A stretch of DNA of 64,000 nt. Origin: Gautieria morchelliformis. Its lineage: Eukaryota; Basidiomycota; Agaricomycetes; Gomphales; Gomphaceae. Below are positions 20,126-30,544 of the stretch, piece by piece. The notes under the pieces were generated by a model, which was given only the letters and a program-made list of their open reading frames with translations, was not told the origin of the DNA and did no database searches. The stretch's first letter is position 1. Every line of letters begins with the position of its first letter. The translations under genes and the position numbers were made by a program. The DNA is taken from positions 186,001 to 250,000 of the forward strand of contig WHVA01000012.1 in assembly GCA_015179125.1 (NCBI GenBank), read 5' to 3'.

Positions 20126-22590
20126 TCACCCCCCTCTAGCGTGCTGCGTCCTCGAAGCACGGGACACGAGGGACTGAAATGCCAGTGAGCGGATTCGGCG
20201 AGGGGCACCAGGGTGTGTCCTATAGAACTGGTGGAGTTTGTCTGGAGCAGATACATCTTGCTCCGGGACCCACAAATTCTCCTCATACCCATACCCTTCC
20301 CATTTCACGAGGAATTGGAGTAGTCCTCGCACAAACCGGCTGTCCAGGATCCGTTCCACCACATAGTGCTCTTCTCCATCTACAATCTCCGGTGGAGGTG
20401 GCGGACGAGCCTTCCAACCTGGAATTGGGTCCTCAAACGTAGGGAGTAACTTCACCATGTTGAAGATGGGGTGGAGGCGGGACATGGACATCGGAAGTCG
20501 GAGGCGGTATGCATTCCGTCCAACCCTCCGCATCACTGTGAAGGGCCCAAGGTAGCCGTGGGCCAGCTTCTGCGAAGGGCTTGTGGTGCGGATGTCACTT
20601 GCATCTAGATACACCTTGTCTCCAACTTGGTACTCCGGGGCAGGAACCCGGCGTTGGTTGTAATACCTTGCCATGTCATCCTTGGCCTTCTCAAGGGCCG
20701 ACTTGGCTTCCGAAAGGGTGGTGTCCATGCGGTCTCGGAACTCATTGACCGTCTCCAGTCGAGACTCAGCCTGGCGTGGTTTGAAGCCCATCCGCGGGTG
20801 TCGTCTGGAGTCAAGCATGAAGGGAGTCTGTTGTGTGGCGGAATGTACATGGTTGTTATATTGGAATTCCGCCAGTGGAAGTAACTCATCCCAGTCATCC
20901 TGCCTCTCATTGACAAAGAGGCGGAGATATTGCTCCAACTCCTGATTGACCCGTTCCGTCTGTCCGTCACCCTGTGGATGGTATGCTGTGGTGGTAGCCA
21001 ACTTTATGCCAAGCAGGTGGTAGAGCTCTCGAGTCAGTTCCACGACAAACTGCGGACCTCGGTCGGAAACAACTTGCTTCGGGAGCCCATGCAACTTCCA
21101 GACATGTGCAAGGAACAGGCAGGCCGCTCCGAGGGCTGTGATCGTCGTGTGCGTCGGAACGAAGTGGGACACCTTGCTTACCGAGTCCACAACGTTCATG
21201 ATCGCGTCGTAGCAATGAGACTCTGGGAGTTCAACGATGAAGTCAACACTGATGGTGTCCCAGCAGGATTCGGGAATCTGGAGCGGAACAAGTTCTCCGA
21301 CGGGCGGATGTCGTTGCGCTTTGGTTCGGAGACAAAGGTCACATGTCTTCACGTACTGTCCAATGTAGCGGGACATCTGAGGCCACCAGTAATTCTGAGC
21401 CACTAACTCCAGCATCTTCCACCTGCCAGCATGCCCAGCGACCCGTGTGTCATGGTGCTGGGACACGATGCGGCGGCGGAGGTCCGCCCCACCTGGAACA
21501 TAGACCTTGCCTCTGAAGTGGAGCAGTCCATCACGTTCCGACCATTCCGCTGCCCATACAGACCATGAGTGCCCTTTCCGAAGTTCCTCCACCACCTTCA
21601 CCACCGACTCCTCCTTCTTTCCATTCTGGTACTGCCTCCGGATGTCTCGGAGCATTTCCGCTTCCACCCCAACTGCAGTCACTCCCTCTAGGGTGCGGAT
21701 TGCAAAGAGACTTGGGCGGAGCAGTGTCATATCCCCGTTGTCTCCACTTCCGCTTCCATGATCCGCACGGCGGGATAGGGCATCGGGCTTGCCCATGGTG
21801 CGGCCAGGGTGGTGGTGGAGCATGAAGTCGAACCGGGACAGGTGTAGGGACCACCGTGCTTGTCGTTGGTTCAACTTCTTAGATGTGCAGAAATACTCGA
21901 GGTTCTTGTGGTCTGTCCAGATCTCAAACGGGCATAGAGCACCCTCGAGGAAGTGTCGCCACTCCTCCAGCGCTCGGATGATTGCCAGCATCTCCTTGTC
22001 ATGGATCTCATAGTTCCGCTCGACCGGACTAAGGATTTTAGAGAAGAAGGCAATCGGATGCCATCCCCCACCATCTTCCGATGACTGTTGTGACAAGACC
22101 GCTCCGGTAGCTGCGTCAGAAGAATCCGCCTTGACTCGATAAGGGCGAGAGTCATCAGGAAAGATCAGGACCGGGGCAGAAGTGATCAGCTCTTTGAGTT
22201 TGTCAAAGGAGGCCTGTTCCAGCTCTCCCCACTGCCATCCAACCTCCTTCTTGGTGAGGTCGAAGAGGGCACAAGCATGGCAGGAGAAGTCCTTGATGAA
22301 CCGCCGGTAGAAATTGACAAACCCAATGAAGGACTGGACCTCTTTCTTGTTCCGTGGCACGGGCCAATCTGATACACTGGAAACTTTGACTGGGTCCATT
22401 TCCACATTTCCTTCCGACACAATCACCCCAAGATACTCTATCCGCGTCCGCTCAAATTTGCACTTTTCCGGCTTGAGACACAGGTTGTATTCCCGGAGCC
22501 GTTCCAGCACTCTCCGCACGACTTCCCGATGTTCCGACATTGTTTTTGTGAAGATGAGGATGTCATCGAGGTAGACGCAGACACCCCTCT
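20126..22590 (-). pseudogene. Gypsy B pol: RT C-terminal half, RNase H, integrase, chromodomain
   Basis: An 804-codon uninterrupted reading. It begins just after the RT active site and shows FIGFVNFYRRFIKDFS, the RNase H start RVKADSSDAATG with NYEIHDKEMLAI, the integrase zinc region HHDTRVAGHAGRWK and CDLCLRTKAQRH, the core with SVDFIVELPESHCYDAI, VVSDRGPQF and GDGQTERVNQELEQYL (D, D, E), then a GPFTV block and a chromodomain (FLVKWEGYGYEENLW). It ends a few codons before the polypurine tract, so there is no room for extra genes. It looks functional in itself but is separated from the RT N-terminal half by an extra T near 22590. Confidence 0.92.
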
Positions 22591-23281
22591 GCTATCATGT
22601 CACGGAAAATTTCATTCATCATCGTCTGGAATGTGGCGGGACTGTTGGTGAGGCCAAAGAACATGACCTGTGGCTCAAAGAGTCCTCGGTTGGTGTGGAA
22701 TGCGGCCTTCCACTCGTCCCCCTCCCGGATCCGAACATTATTGAAGCCCCAGCGGACATCCAGCTTAGTGAAGTACCTTGCCCCGCGGAGTTGTGTGATT
22801 AGTTCGGAAATGAGTGGAATGGGGTACCGGTTCTTGATCGTGATCGCATTCAAGGCCCGGTAATCCTGCACAAGTCTGAGCGAGCCGTCCTTCTTCTTGA
22901 TAAAGAACACCGGAGATGCCATGGGTGACTTGGAGGGGTGGATCCTCCCTGTACGGAGGTTTTCCACAAGGAATGCATCGAGCTCTACCTGCTCCTTGGG
23001 TGACAGCGGGTAGACTTTGCAGTTGGTGGGCTTTGACCCAGGCTCCAACTCGATGGCATGGTCCCACAGCTTCCGTGGAGGCAGGGCATCAAACGACTCC
23101 TTGGCAAAGACATCCTCGAACTCCCGCAAGTACTCCGCAATTTCCGCCTCCACCCTATCATGCTTCTGGCTTCAGCAAGGCGTTGTGAAATATTTCCGAC
23201 GGCGCGGATGTGTTCCGCTTCCGGTGGAAGGTTTACGTACAGCAAGCGCTCCCCTTCCGCCAGAGTGTCTTCCGGGCCGAG
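22563..23281 (-). pseudogene. Gypsy B RT N-terminal half
   Basis: Reads YLREFEDVFAKESFDALPP, then FFIKKKDGSLRLVQDYRALN and FTKLDVRWGFNNVRIREGDE and ending in FGLTNSPATFQTMM, all classic RT motifs. The reading frame is lost at about 22590 by one extra base just before VCVYLDD, and upstream near 23165 by a 4-base gap compared with gypsy H (just after the QRLAEA block). Between 23281 and 23165 the sequence stays in the protease frame after an in-frame TGA at 23282-23284. Confidence 0.85.
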
Positions 23282-24103
23282 TCAGATGACGTCGGAATCG
23301 GAATCGGAATTGGAATCGGAATTGGGAGTGGGAGCCGGTTCAAATTCCGCTTCCGAGTCTTCTTCCGCAAGCAGTGGATGGGGGCCAGAACGACATGTCT
23401 GTATGAGCCGTTCGGTCTTCCGCTGTTCCTGGTGCTCCTTCCGCACTTCCGACCGACACATGTGACACTTGGCTGGGCATCGACTCATCAGCACATTCCG
23501 AGTCTGCCAATTGATCTCCGGGTTGTGCTCCTGAAGCCAGGTAAAGCCGAGGATGATGTCTTGCTTCCCCAGACTGGTGACTGCAAAGGAAGTGCGTTCT
23601 GTGTGTCCATTGTAGCGGAGAATTCTGTCTACTATCTCCGTGATGGACCCTGACTCATTGGGGCTTCCATCCACATTGAACACTGGGATTGCACGCTGCA
23701 ACTTCTGCGTAGTCAGTCGGTTCCGTTCCACATAGTCCTGGTCCATAAACTGACCAGTGGCTCCGCAATCGACAAGGGCGGGTCCGTATTTGACTTCCAC
23801 CATATCTGTCGTCTGGATCTCCACCTTAATGACTAGTGACTTGGGGCCCGGAGTGGCAGCAACAACATAGCGCTTCGGGAGGCGTCTCTCCCAAGGGCGG
23901 ATGCGAGATAGATGGGGTGTCGGTTTTGGTTTTTGTGTGACTTTATCCGGTGGATCTGTACGAAGTGAGGAGAGTGGGGGCTTTTCATTCTCTACTTCAA
24001 GACAGGGAAACCGGTTATGTACAGGCAGCAGGGGCACACATCTCACCCGCTGTGTGTCACAAAATCGACGCATCTTCCACTTCCAATGCGCCATGTTCCA
24101 CAT
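23282..24103 (-). pseudogene. Gypsy B aspartic protease region
   Basis: Open for about 270 codons. It has PALVDCGATGQFMD (active site D-C-G-A), LPKRYVVAATPGPKS upstream, and IILGFTWLQEHNPEINW downstream, the usual order for a gypsy protease; a CX2C pair (KCHMC) follows and the end is a Ser/Asp repeat (DSNSDSDSD). It overlaps gag (24057-24103) in the +1 frame, so a frameshift would be needed to make Gag-Pol. The terminating TGA at 23282 is matched by a TGA at the same place in gypsy H. Confidence 0.85.
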
Positions 24104-25163
24104 TTTCGGAAATTCCTTCCGCAGTGGGCACTCCGCTTATGTCCGCGAGTGCGAGGAACTCTGGGAGGAGCTTGAGTTTCTCCTCTGTGGTCATAAGCCA
24201 GATGTCGAAGGCTTGGGGGCACTCGCGGGCATAGTGGCCTGGTTGTCGGCATCGGAAGCAGGTGATGGTTCCATGGCCTTTTCCACGCATGCGGTCAACA
24301 TCCATCGGGGCAGGGTCACTCTTAGAGGGAGGGGGGCTAGGGTTCCTAATAGGAGCAGGTGGAGTAACCGTCGGAAATATTTTCTGTGCGGGAATGAATG
24401 CACTTCCGGGTTTTGGCACAGGCAGAGGAGGACGAGCGGAACTGCGTGTCATGTTCCGGTTTGTCTCCATGAAGGCCTCATTTGCTTCCCTGTTTTGGGA
24501 CACCCTCTGTGCAGCTTGATACCACCCTTCCGGGTCATCGAAATCCGGAGCTCCATCCCCAAGCAGTGCGACTTGGTTCTGGAGCATTGGATCAAGCCCT
24601 CATCGGAATTTGATGACGATTGTCTTGTCGTCGTCGTATTCCGCAAGGTCGATGAGCTCCTGGAAGCGGTCGATGTAGTCATCGACTGGATCCTTGGCCT
24701 GGTACCAGCTGGTTCCCTCGAGATTCGTAAGGGCTGTGAGCTGCTCGTTTTTCGGACAGAACTGGTCGGAAAATGTTTTCTCGAAGGTGTCCCAGTCCCG
24801 GAAGTAGTTCCCCTTGCCCTTTGCTTCATGTCGGATCACCTTGTTTGCAAAACGGGCTGTGCGGTCCAACTTGAAAAAGGACAATGCCCAGTGAATCCAA
24901 GCCTGGTCGTTCAGAAAGAGGTCTCCGACAATTGCGAAGTAGATGCTGCATGTGTTGAAGAATGCGCGTCCCTTCTCCCGATCTCTGTCAAAGTCCGCCG
25001 GAGTTGCGGGTTTGACCTTTGCCAACTTCGCGGACACCTTCTCTTCTGCTAGTTCCGCTTTTCCAAAATCCGGCTCGTCCAGCATCGCATTTCCACCACC
25101 TTGGGGAATATCTAACTTAGCCAAAATTGTTTGCAAGGCTGTTTCAATCGCGTCGGTCTTCAT
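24057..25163 (-). pseudogene. Gypsy B gag with in-frame TGA
   Basis: One frame runs from MKTDAIETALQTILAKLD at 25163 to 24057, interrupted by a single TGA at 24600-24602. The capsid shows FFKLDRTARFANKVI, DWDTFEKTFSDQFCP and DDYIDRFQELIDLAEYDD; after the TGA come GLDPMLQNQVALLG and the zinc knuckle CFRCRQPGHYARECP (CX2CX4HX4C). The TGA replaces what is probably an Arg codon (CGA). Gypsy H has TGA at the same codon. A possible upstream start at 25416 lies in the LTR, so I favour 25163. Confidence 0.88.
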
Positions 25164-25405
25164 CCGGTTTTCGCATCAATTCCTCCTCCATATTCCGAAG
25201 ATGATCATCCGGATCCATGTCAGAAGGAGAAATATGGGACGGGATTTCCGGGGTTGGGAGCTTGACGTAAGAAGAGGGACTGTCGTATGCCGTGCGCGCG
25301 GAAGAGGTTGCGATCTCCGAGTCGCTGTCTCCGATTCCGAACGCACCTATGGCGAATGCAACATGCAATACGACCGCCGGTCCTCTAGGGAAGAGACTTT
25401 TCTGC
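25164..25405 (-). other. Gypsy B 5' leader
   Basis: The untranslated leader between the 5' LTR and gag. Its first bases on the minus strand (gcagaaaagtctcttccc) are shared with gypsy H at 44170, so the primer binding site is probably here, but I cannot assign the tRNA. An open frame across it would encode SDSEIATSSARTAYDSPSSY-like sequence that is also present in H, so gag may extend upstream of 25163. Confidence 0.5.
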
Positions 25406-25818
25406 TGTAAGGGCAACCCTGGCTATTGTGGAGATCACACTACCACACAACTGACTGACAAGGGGAAATTCCAAAGTATGTATAAATGAACGAAGTATAC
25501 AAGAGAGGGGATTCTCACCTGACAAGGGGAAATCCAAAGAGAAAAGTCTAAGGACCCCCAATGTCAGCGAGCCCGTATTATACTACGCTGCGCAGCCAGG
25601 GACAACACTTGGCACCCGCCATCAACCCTGCATGATCCTGACCTCCGTGACCCTTGATTGACCCTTGATGCCACCTATTATGTGAGCCTCTTGATTTCCG
25701 ACACTGTTCCGAGAGTGGAAGGTGGAAATTGGACCGGAACTGGAAGCGGAGTCGGAAATGGAGTCGGAAATGGATGTGGTGTCGGAACTGGGAATGGAAA
25801 ACAGGGTGTCCCCTGACA
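25406..25818 (-). repeat. Gypsy B 5' LTR, 413 bp
   Basis: Plus strand TGTAAGGGCAACCCTGG to GTGTCCCCTGACA, followed by GAAAT, the target duplication that also precedes the other LTR. It has the same length as the 3' LTR and very similar sequence, so gypsy B is among the youngest insertions. A tandem of gagtcggaaatg lies near its right end. Confidence 0.93.
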
Positions 25819-25881
25819 GAAATACAGATGATGGAATTTATTTGGCTTGATTTTGGTGCAGGAGCATATATGCACCCAACA

Positions 25882-26036
25882 GTCCCCTCCAAGTGTTGTT
25901 TGGCACCACGAGTCGACACTAGCATAGCTAATCTCTGACTCTTCCAGGTGACCCAGTTCGTGCCATCTCGGGCAAGTTTAGGGACGACAAAAGACTTCAT
26001 GTTTGTGGAAGACATGGTGGGCTCTGCAGGGCCCAT
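25882..26036 (-). pseudogene. Copia D Gag N-terminal fragment
   Basis: From 26036 the minus strand reads MGPAEPTMSSTN, then VPKLARDGTNWVTWKSQRLA and STRGAKQHLEGT, close to copia E Gag at 38226. It is cut at 25881 by the copia C LTR; the apparent continuation in an open frame is LTR sequence, not protein. No other copia D coding part is in the window. Confidence 0.82.
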
Positions 26037-26040
26037 AACC
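26029..26040 (-). promoter_or_regulatory. Copia D primer binding site
   Basis: gggcccataacc abuts the LTR border at 26041 and equals the anticodon stem-loop of initiator tRNA-Met, as in copia C. Confidence 0.7.
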
Positions 26041-26256
26041 TGTTGGTATTGAGTGCAGTAACTATGTAGTAAGAGCCTCAGTGAATATAGAGTTCACTGA
26101 GTGTTGGCATTGATACTGTACCTATGTAGTAAGAGCCTACATAGTGATGAGTACAAGTATACTGTCCAAGTGTGATATGCACCTTAGTGAATATATGGTT
26201 CACTGAGGTGCTGCTAACTACTTGTCCGATATATAAACCAGTATGCTCGGGGAACA
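26041..26256 (-). repeat. Copia D 5' LTR, about 216 bp
   Basis: Plus strand TGTTGGTATTGAG to CTCGGGGAACA. It holds two hairpins, 26075-26100 (cctcagtgaa/ttcactgag) and 26182-26208. A TATA-like atataaa lies near 26231. The right border is placed on the TGTT/AACA inversion and is not supported by a target duplication because the element is truncated. Confidence 0.6.
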
Positions 26257-26760
26257 GTCTTCCGATACTTTCAAAATGTACATCCGCAAACACCCCGTCG
26301 TCTTCCACGTTCTTATACACCGTCCACCCGCGATTAATCCTTCCTACAATACGTCTCCAATCAATTTTCTTGTCTGCGGTGCCTCGCTCGGCACCGGCGC
26401 CACAAATAGAGCCGCCCCTCGGGCATACCGGAATTCGCCGCCATAGATTTTGGGATCGCGCTAATCTGCCGGTACATTTAAATTCAGGTACGCGTGCACT
26501 GGTATATCAGCGTAATCTAAGTACCCGGTCTTCCAGCCGCGGCAGCGTACGTAAACACACTCGATCCACCGCTGTATATATGCAAGCTACACACAAGGTG
26601 CGTTTGCGATCCATGCTCTGTCTGCCATTCATTCAGTCACAGTTCTCAATCAGAGTAATTACAATGAATGGTGCGAAGTGCAACAAGTTTCAAGAGCAAA
26701 CTTCCCAAGGCCTTAAAAGTCCCGAACCTCTAACGACACTGTAGGAAGAATAAGTGCTAT
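26257..26760 (+). repeat. Repeated non-LTR segment, copy 1
   Basis: From cggaattcgccgccatag (about 26429) to cctctaacga (about 26735) the sequence closely matches 34857-35147. Both copies contain TATA-like gtacattt/gcatataaattcaggta words and a short start MNGAKCNKFQEQTSQG (copy 1 near 26664). It may be the promoter and first codons of a gene shared by two lost elements. No domain is recognisable. Confidence 0.45.
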
Positions 26761-27394
26761 ATTTCAGTTCCGCTTGCACTACAGCTAAATTACAGTACCG
26801 ACTTGTACTGAAATTTAGTCCCCAAAAAATAATTTCACAGAGCACTAAAAATCAGTACTATACAAGTACTGAAATTTAAGTACAGGACAAAATGCAAAGT
26901 CAAACAGTACAGTACCAATGACCAATGAATTATCTTTTCTACCTAATCATGATCAATCTCTGGGTCCACAAACACCGTCTTCGAAATACTGCAGACGGCT
27001 GCTTGTGTATGCGTCACTGCTTTTTTTCCACAAGTCTTTTGATTCTCCGCTTTAATAGCCTTCCTTCCTCAACCCCATTGCAAGCGCATACATCTGCTGC
27101 CTTGGGTGGATCAACACACCGGTGCTGAGACACGCGGAATCCGCCATCGACGCTAAACTATTCTCTGACTCTGACAGACGTCCTCGACAACTTTAGCGCG
27201 ACGCCTCGGGAGTGACGTGGATGAGGGAGGTCGATCTTGGAAGATTTGGTGGGTACATCTTTGTCCCCTTTTTGATTATTCGGGGTGTTGGGGGGCTGAC
27301 CGGCCTTTGCATTCTCCACTCGACACCCATCACTTTCTTTTCGCATCACTTTCTTTTCTCTTTCTCATACTCTACACATTCTCTTAGCTCAAAC
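26761..27394. other. Intergenic, no gene seen
   Basis: AT-rich sequence with several gtactgaaattta words near 26806 and 26862 and a cagtac/gtactg pair, which could be remains of a small MITE. Further right, 27130-27394 would be the upstream region of the xylulokinase-like exon, with pyrimidine-rich ctttctttt runs just before its ATG. Confidence 0.4.
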
Positions 27395-27547
27395 ATGCTT
27401 TCCAAGACGCCCCCAGCTGGTAAACCCACCCATTTTCTTGGTCTCGAGTTGGCAACCGAGCAGCTGTGCGCTGTTGTCGCCGACGAGCAGCTCGACCTTG
27501 TTGCCGCTGAGGCGGTCTATTTTGACACTGACTTATCAGAGTATCAG
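27395..27547 (+). pseudogene. First exon of a D-xylulokinase-like gene
   Basis: MLSKTPPAGKPTHFLGLELA followed by ATEQLCAVVADEQLDLV and EAVYFDTDLSEYQ match the start of fungal xylulokinases (FGGY family, phosphorylation of D-xylulose feeding the pentose phosphate pathway), where FLGLDLSTQQL is the phosphate-binding loop. The exon ends at a GTAAGT donor (27548). No second exon with the expected TQGG start can be read downstream, so the gene is broken here. The pyrimidine-rich leader suggests it once had its own promoter. Confidence 0.6.
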
Positions 27548-27894
27548 TAAGTAGGACACCTCTCCGGGATCGCGCGAGCGTTGACTCTATCGGATTCGTC
27601 AGAACCCACGGTTCGATCCTTATCATTCTACGCACCTTCCACGTCGTGTGTTCGCAGTGGGCGCCCCTCTGCGGTCGCTACCAAACCATCGCGTACAAAC
27701 TGTGACCTCTTATGTTTTTCTCTTCTTTCACTGATGGACATGACATCGTACTTATAATCTTCGCAGCGACTGGCTGTGACCCGCCCTATGGATGCTTCCT
27801 GTAGACGTACGGGCCATGGCCAATGAGTGGTACTTCATCTGTTCACCCCAGTGATAGCTTACTCAGCTTGCGTCCGGATTTTTGTTGTTGTTGT

Positions 27895-28470
27895 TGTTGC
27901 CGCTGTGTGTTCAGTGTCGGAGTCACCCGCGCGGGCGTCGAGCAGGTGTGTTGTCTCCCCCATCCCCTGTCATCACGGACGCTGACCCCGCGGACCGTGC
28001 CGCCGCCCAGCTCATCCAACAGGCCGACGTCGTGTTCTTCTCGTAAGCCACCGCGTCCCCCTGCGCCTGTGCCTGTGCATGTGCATCACCGTGTACTTTG
28101 TACTGACCGCCGCGCAGGAAGCCCTACGCCCACACCATTGCCCCCGCCACCTCCCCGCCCGCCTTCCTCAGCTCCATGTCTGCCCACGCCGCGCTGCACG
28201 CCCTCCTCGTCGCCGACTGGGGCACCCAGGGCGCCGCGCTCCTCAGCGTCCCCACGCGCAAGTACCTCCAGAGCTCCAGGTGGGTCGAGCCGTCCGGCCC
28301 CGCGTGGGACGCTGCCACGGGTGCGGGCACGCTCGCAAGCGTGCGGACGGGCAGCGGCTTCTGGGAGGACGGCCGCCCGCGGAGCGGCGTCACTCTCACG
28401 GGGAGCGACACATTGCAATGGACCACGGGCGCCGTGCCCACGCAGGAGGCCCCAGCGACGCCTACGCCTA
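27895..28470 (+). pseudogene. PfkB/ketohexokinase-like carbohydrate kinase fragment
   Basis: The clearest part is ADVVFFS before an intron-like gap (gtaagc to gcgcag, 28045-28118), then KPYAHTIAPATSPPAFLSSM and HALLVADWGTQGAALLSVP with SSRWVEP and GSGFWEDG. This resembles the middle of fungal PfkB-type sugar kinases. The C-terminal part with the GAGD catalytic motif is missing: at about 28470 gypsy F sequence takes over. The upstream exon boundaries (from about 27895) are uncertain. GC content is higher than in neighbouring elements, as expected for a host gene. Confidence 0.5.
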
Positions 28471-28557
28471 CGCGACAGCGGCACAGCCGAACGACGCCGA
28501 CAATCACCCAAACCACGTCTTCGTGAACGCGGATGCACATTTAGACCCGGACGGTGA
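28471..28557 (+). pseudogene. Gypsy F RNase H/linker remnant
   Basis: The reading HVFVNADAHLDPDGEL matches HVFVNADVQLDLDDEL in gypsy G (near 52180), so it is the left end of gypsy F. All of gag, protease and RT is missing. It joins the kinase fragment without visible repeats, which points to a deletion rather than simple insertion. Confidence 0.65.
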
Positions 28558-28881
28558 GTTATTCCGGAGATGCGGGGAGTTTTGACCGCTACTGGGGGAC
28601 CAGTAGCGGGATCCCTCCGCGGCAAGAGACAAAGATCCGGGGATGCAAACCATCCTCTCAGAAAAGCCCGACAGGTTTAGAACCACGTCTCCAGCCCCGC
28701 CGGGGGCCAAGCGCATCTGCGGGCGCACCCAGATATAATTCGCCTTCACAGACCGTTATCTCTGTTTTATTTTACTACCATACTTGGGCAGATACTATCC
28801 TGTAGTCTTAAGTGCACCATAAGCGCTCGCGCTTCGAGCACTATAATTGATAATCTCTCTCTCTCTCTCTCACAAACCGGT
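28558..28881. mobile_element. Unclassified ~320-bp insertion with (CT)n end
   Basis: In gypsy G the codons for DELMPTDRYMELR are contiguous; in gypsy F the same reading is broken between GEL (28557) and YVELR (28882). The insert ends with a CT microsatellite at 28852-28870. No clear terminal repeats or target duplication. It could be a SINE-like or solo LTR sequence. Confidence 0.4.
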
Positions 28882-30544
28882 ATGTCGAGTTGCGAACAGC
28901 GGTGACAAGACGCTCTAAACGCCTCGCAGAGAAGACAGAGGCGAGAGTAGCGGAAGGTGCCGCATTAAACGAGGGCTCACCAGAGCCCGCGAACGTCAGA
29001 GCCATCGCCGCAGGAAATGACAGCACACCCCTGCGCCGGGTCATCGAGCAAGGCATCGACCTGTCTAAGGTCCTACGAGATGCGTACCACAGGGACACCA
29101 TGTTCACAAAGATCATGGTGCACCCGGACGCGCACCCGAGGTTCGGGATCTGGGATGGGCTGATCTGGACTAAGAATCAGCTCAAAAGAGACGTCATTGC
29201 CGTCCCCCGCTCTTTTCTTCAAGGGGGAAGGAAGCTGATCGAAATTATCATCGATTGGGCACATCAGATAGTCGGCCACTATGGCCATCTGAAGACTTTG
29301 AACTACGTTCAAAGAGCATATTGGTGGCCGGGCATGAGCCCAGACATAGAAGCGTTCTGCACATCGTGCGTGAGGTGTCAGATGACGAAAACCGGGCCAC
29401 AACGGCCCAAAAGCCTACTACACAGCCTACCCATTCCAGATAGGCTGTGGCAGTCGATTGGCATCGACTTCATGGGGCCCCTGCCCAAATCCAATGACTG
29501 TGACTACCTGATGGTAGTCATCGCCGACTAACATCGCTCGTACACCTCGTACCAACCACGACGAGCGTGTCAGCCAAGGGAGTAGCCTGGCTGTTTCTGA
29601 AGGAGGTCATCCGACTCCACGGAGTTCCCGACTCCATCGTCTCGGACAGAGACTTGAAGTTCACGTTGATCTTCTGGCGTGAACTACAGCGACTCATGGG
29701 GACCAAGCTCCTCATGTCGACTGCCTTCCATCCCCAAACGGATGGAGCAACCGAGCGGGCAAACCGCTCGATCGGCCAGATATTGCGCACGGTCGTCAGA
29801 GATGATCAGAAGGATTGGGCATTGAAATGCCCAATGGTTGAGGTCGCCCTCAACAGCAACATCAGTGCGACCACAGGGTTCGCACCTTTCGAGCTGAACC
29901 ACGGCTATATGCCGCGGATAGACCTCCCCATAGCCGTGGACACCCCATTCAAGGGGGTAGCCCGGTTCGCACGTCAGGCAAAATGGAACCTGATGGCGGC
30001 ACACGATGCAATCATAGAGCATCGAGTGACGCAAATGTTTCACGCAAATAAGAAATGTATGGCAAGCGACAGGTACACGGCCAACGACCGCATTCACCTT
30101 TCGACACATAACCTAACTCTCCCAAAAGGAAGAGTCAGAAAACTAGTCCTGTGGTACATTGGACCGTACCGCGTCGTCAAGGCTCACAACGACGCCTCGA
30201 CAGTGACCCTCGATCTTCCCGACGAACTGAAAAGCCGTCACATTTCACCGGTCTTCCATTCCAGCCTCGTACGGCGATACGAGGCTAACAACGATGAATT
30301 GTTCCCTCGTCGTGAGGCCAAGTCATTTTATGACTTCGGAGCAAATGACGACGAGGAGTGGCTCGTCGACGGGATTATCGCACATCGATGGATAAACTCG
30401 ACAGACCTGGAGTTCCAGGTCTGTTGGACCCTAGGCGACGTGACATGGGAACCCATGTCGTCCTGCAAGGACCTTGAAGCCCTAGATAGCTATCTAGAGC
30501 TTCGGGGGGTGGGCAAGCCACGCGACCTCCCCAGACGCCGCTAG
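28882..30544 (+). pseudogene. Gypsy F integrase with chromodomain, one frameshift
   Basis: Zinc region HQIVGHYGHLKT and CTSCVRCQMTK; catalytic core GIDFMGPLPKSNDCDYLMVV, IVSDRDLKFT and TDGATERANRSIGQ (D, D, E); a basic C-terminal region and HISPVFHSSLVRRYE; chromodomain end WLVDGIIAHRWINS with FQVCWTLGDVTWEP. A stop at 29529-29531 is caused by a lost base or two, because the +1 reading continues LTSLVHLVPTTTSVSAKG without a break. The rest is open to 30544. Very close to gypsy G at 50446-52016. Confidence 0.9.

Larger units (their letters stand above)
19125..25881 (-). repeat. Copia C 5' LTR, split by gypsy B
   Basis: The two LTR pieces are 19125-19712 and 25824-25881. Read on the minus strand it starts TGTTGGGTGCATATATGC at 25881 and ends CTCCTACA at 19125, next to the primer binding site. 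Gypsy B with its target duplication GAAAT lies between them. The LTR is about 640 bp, longer than the 485-bp solo copies. It contains the hairpin pair around 19491-19525. The bases beyond 25881 belong to copia D gag, the older host of this insertion. Confidence 0.82.

Noticed and set aside
23901-25052. A 383-codon plus-strand frame over gypsy B gag
   Set aside because: It lies opposite to the clear gag and zinc knuckle and has no independent motif or intron structure; H has only a broken counterpart.
25578-25881. Continuation of copia D Gag
   Set aside because: The frame runs into the copia C LTR and gypsy B LTR and is not protein coding.
27633-27645. B-box-like word ggttcgatcc, possible tRNA gene
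   Set aside because: No matching A box, anticodon arm or acceptor pairing can be built around it.
27823-28557. A 244-codon Pro/Arg/Ser-rich open frame
   Set aside because: It is a GC-rich shadow overlapping the kinase-like reading in another frame; composition is biased and no domain is present.
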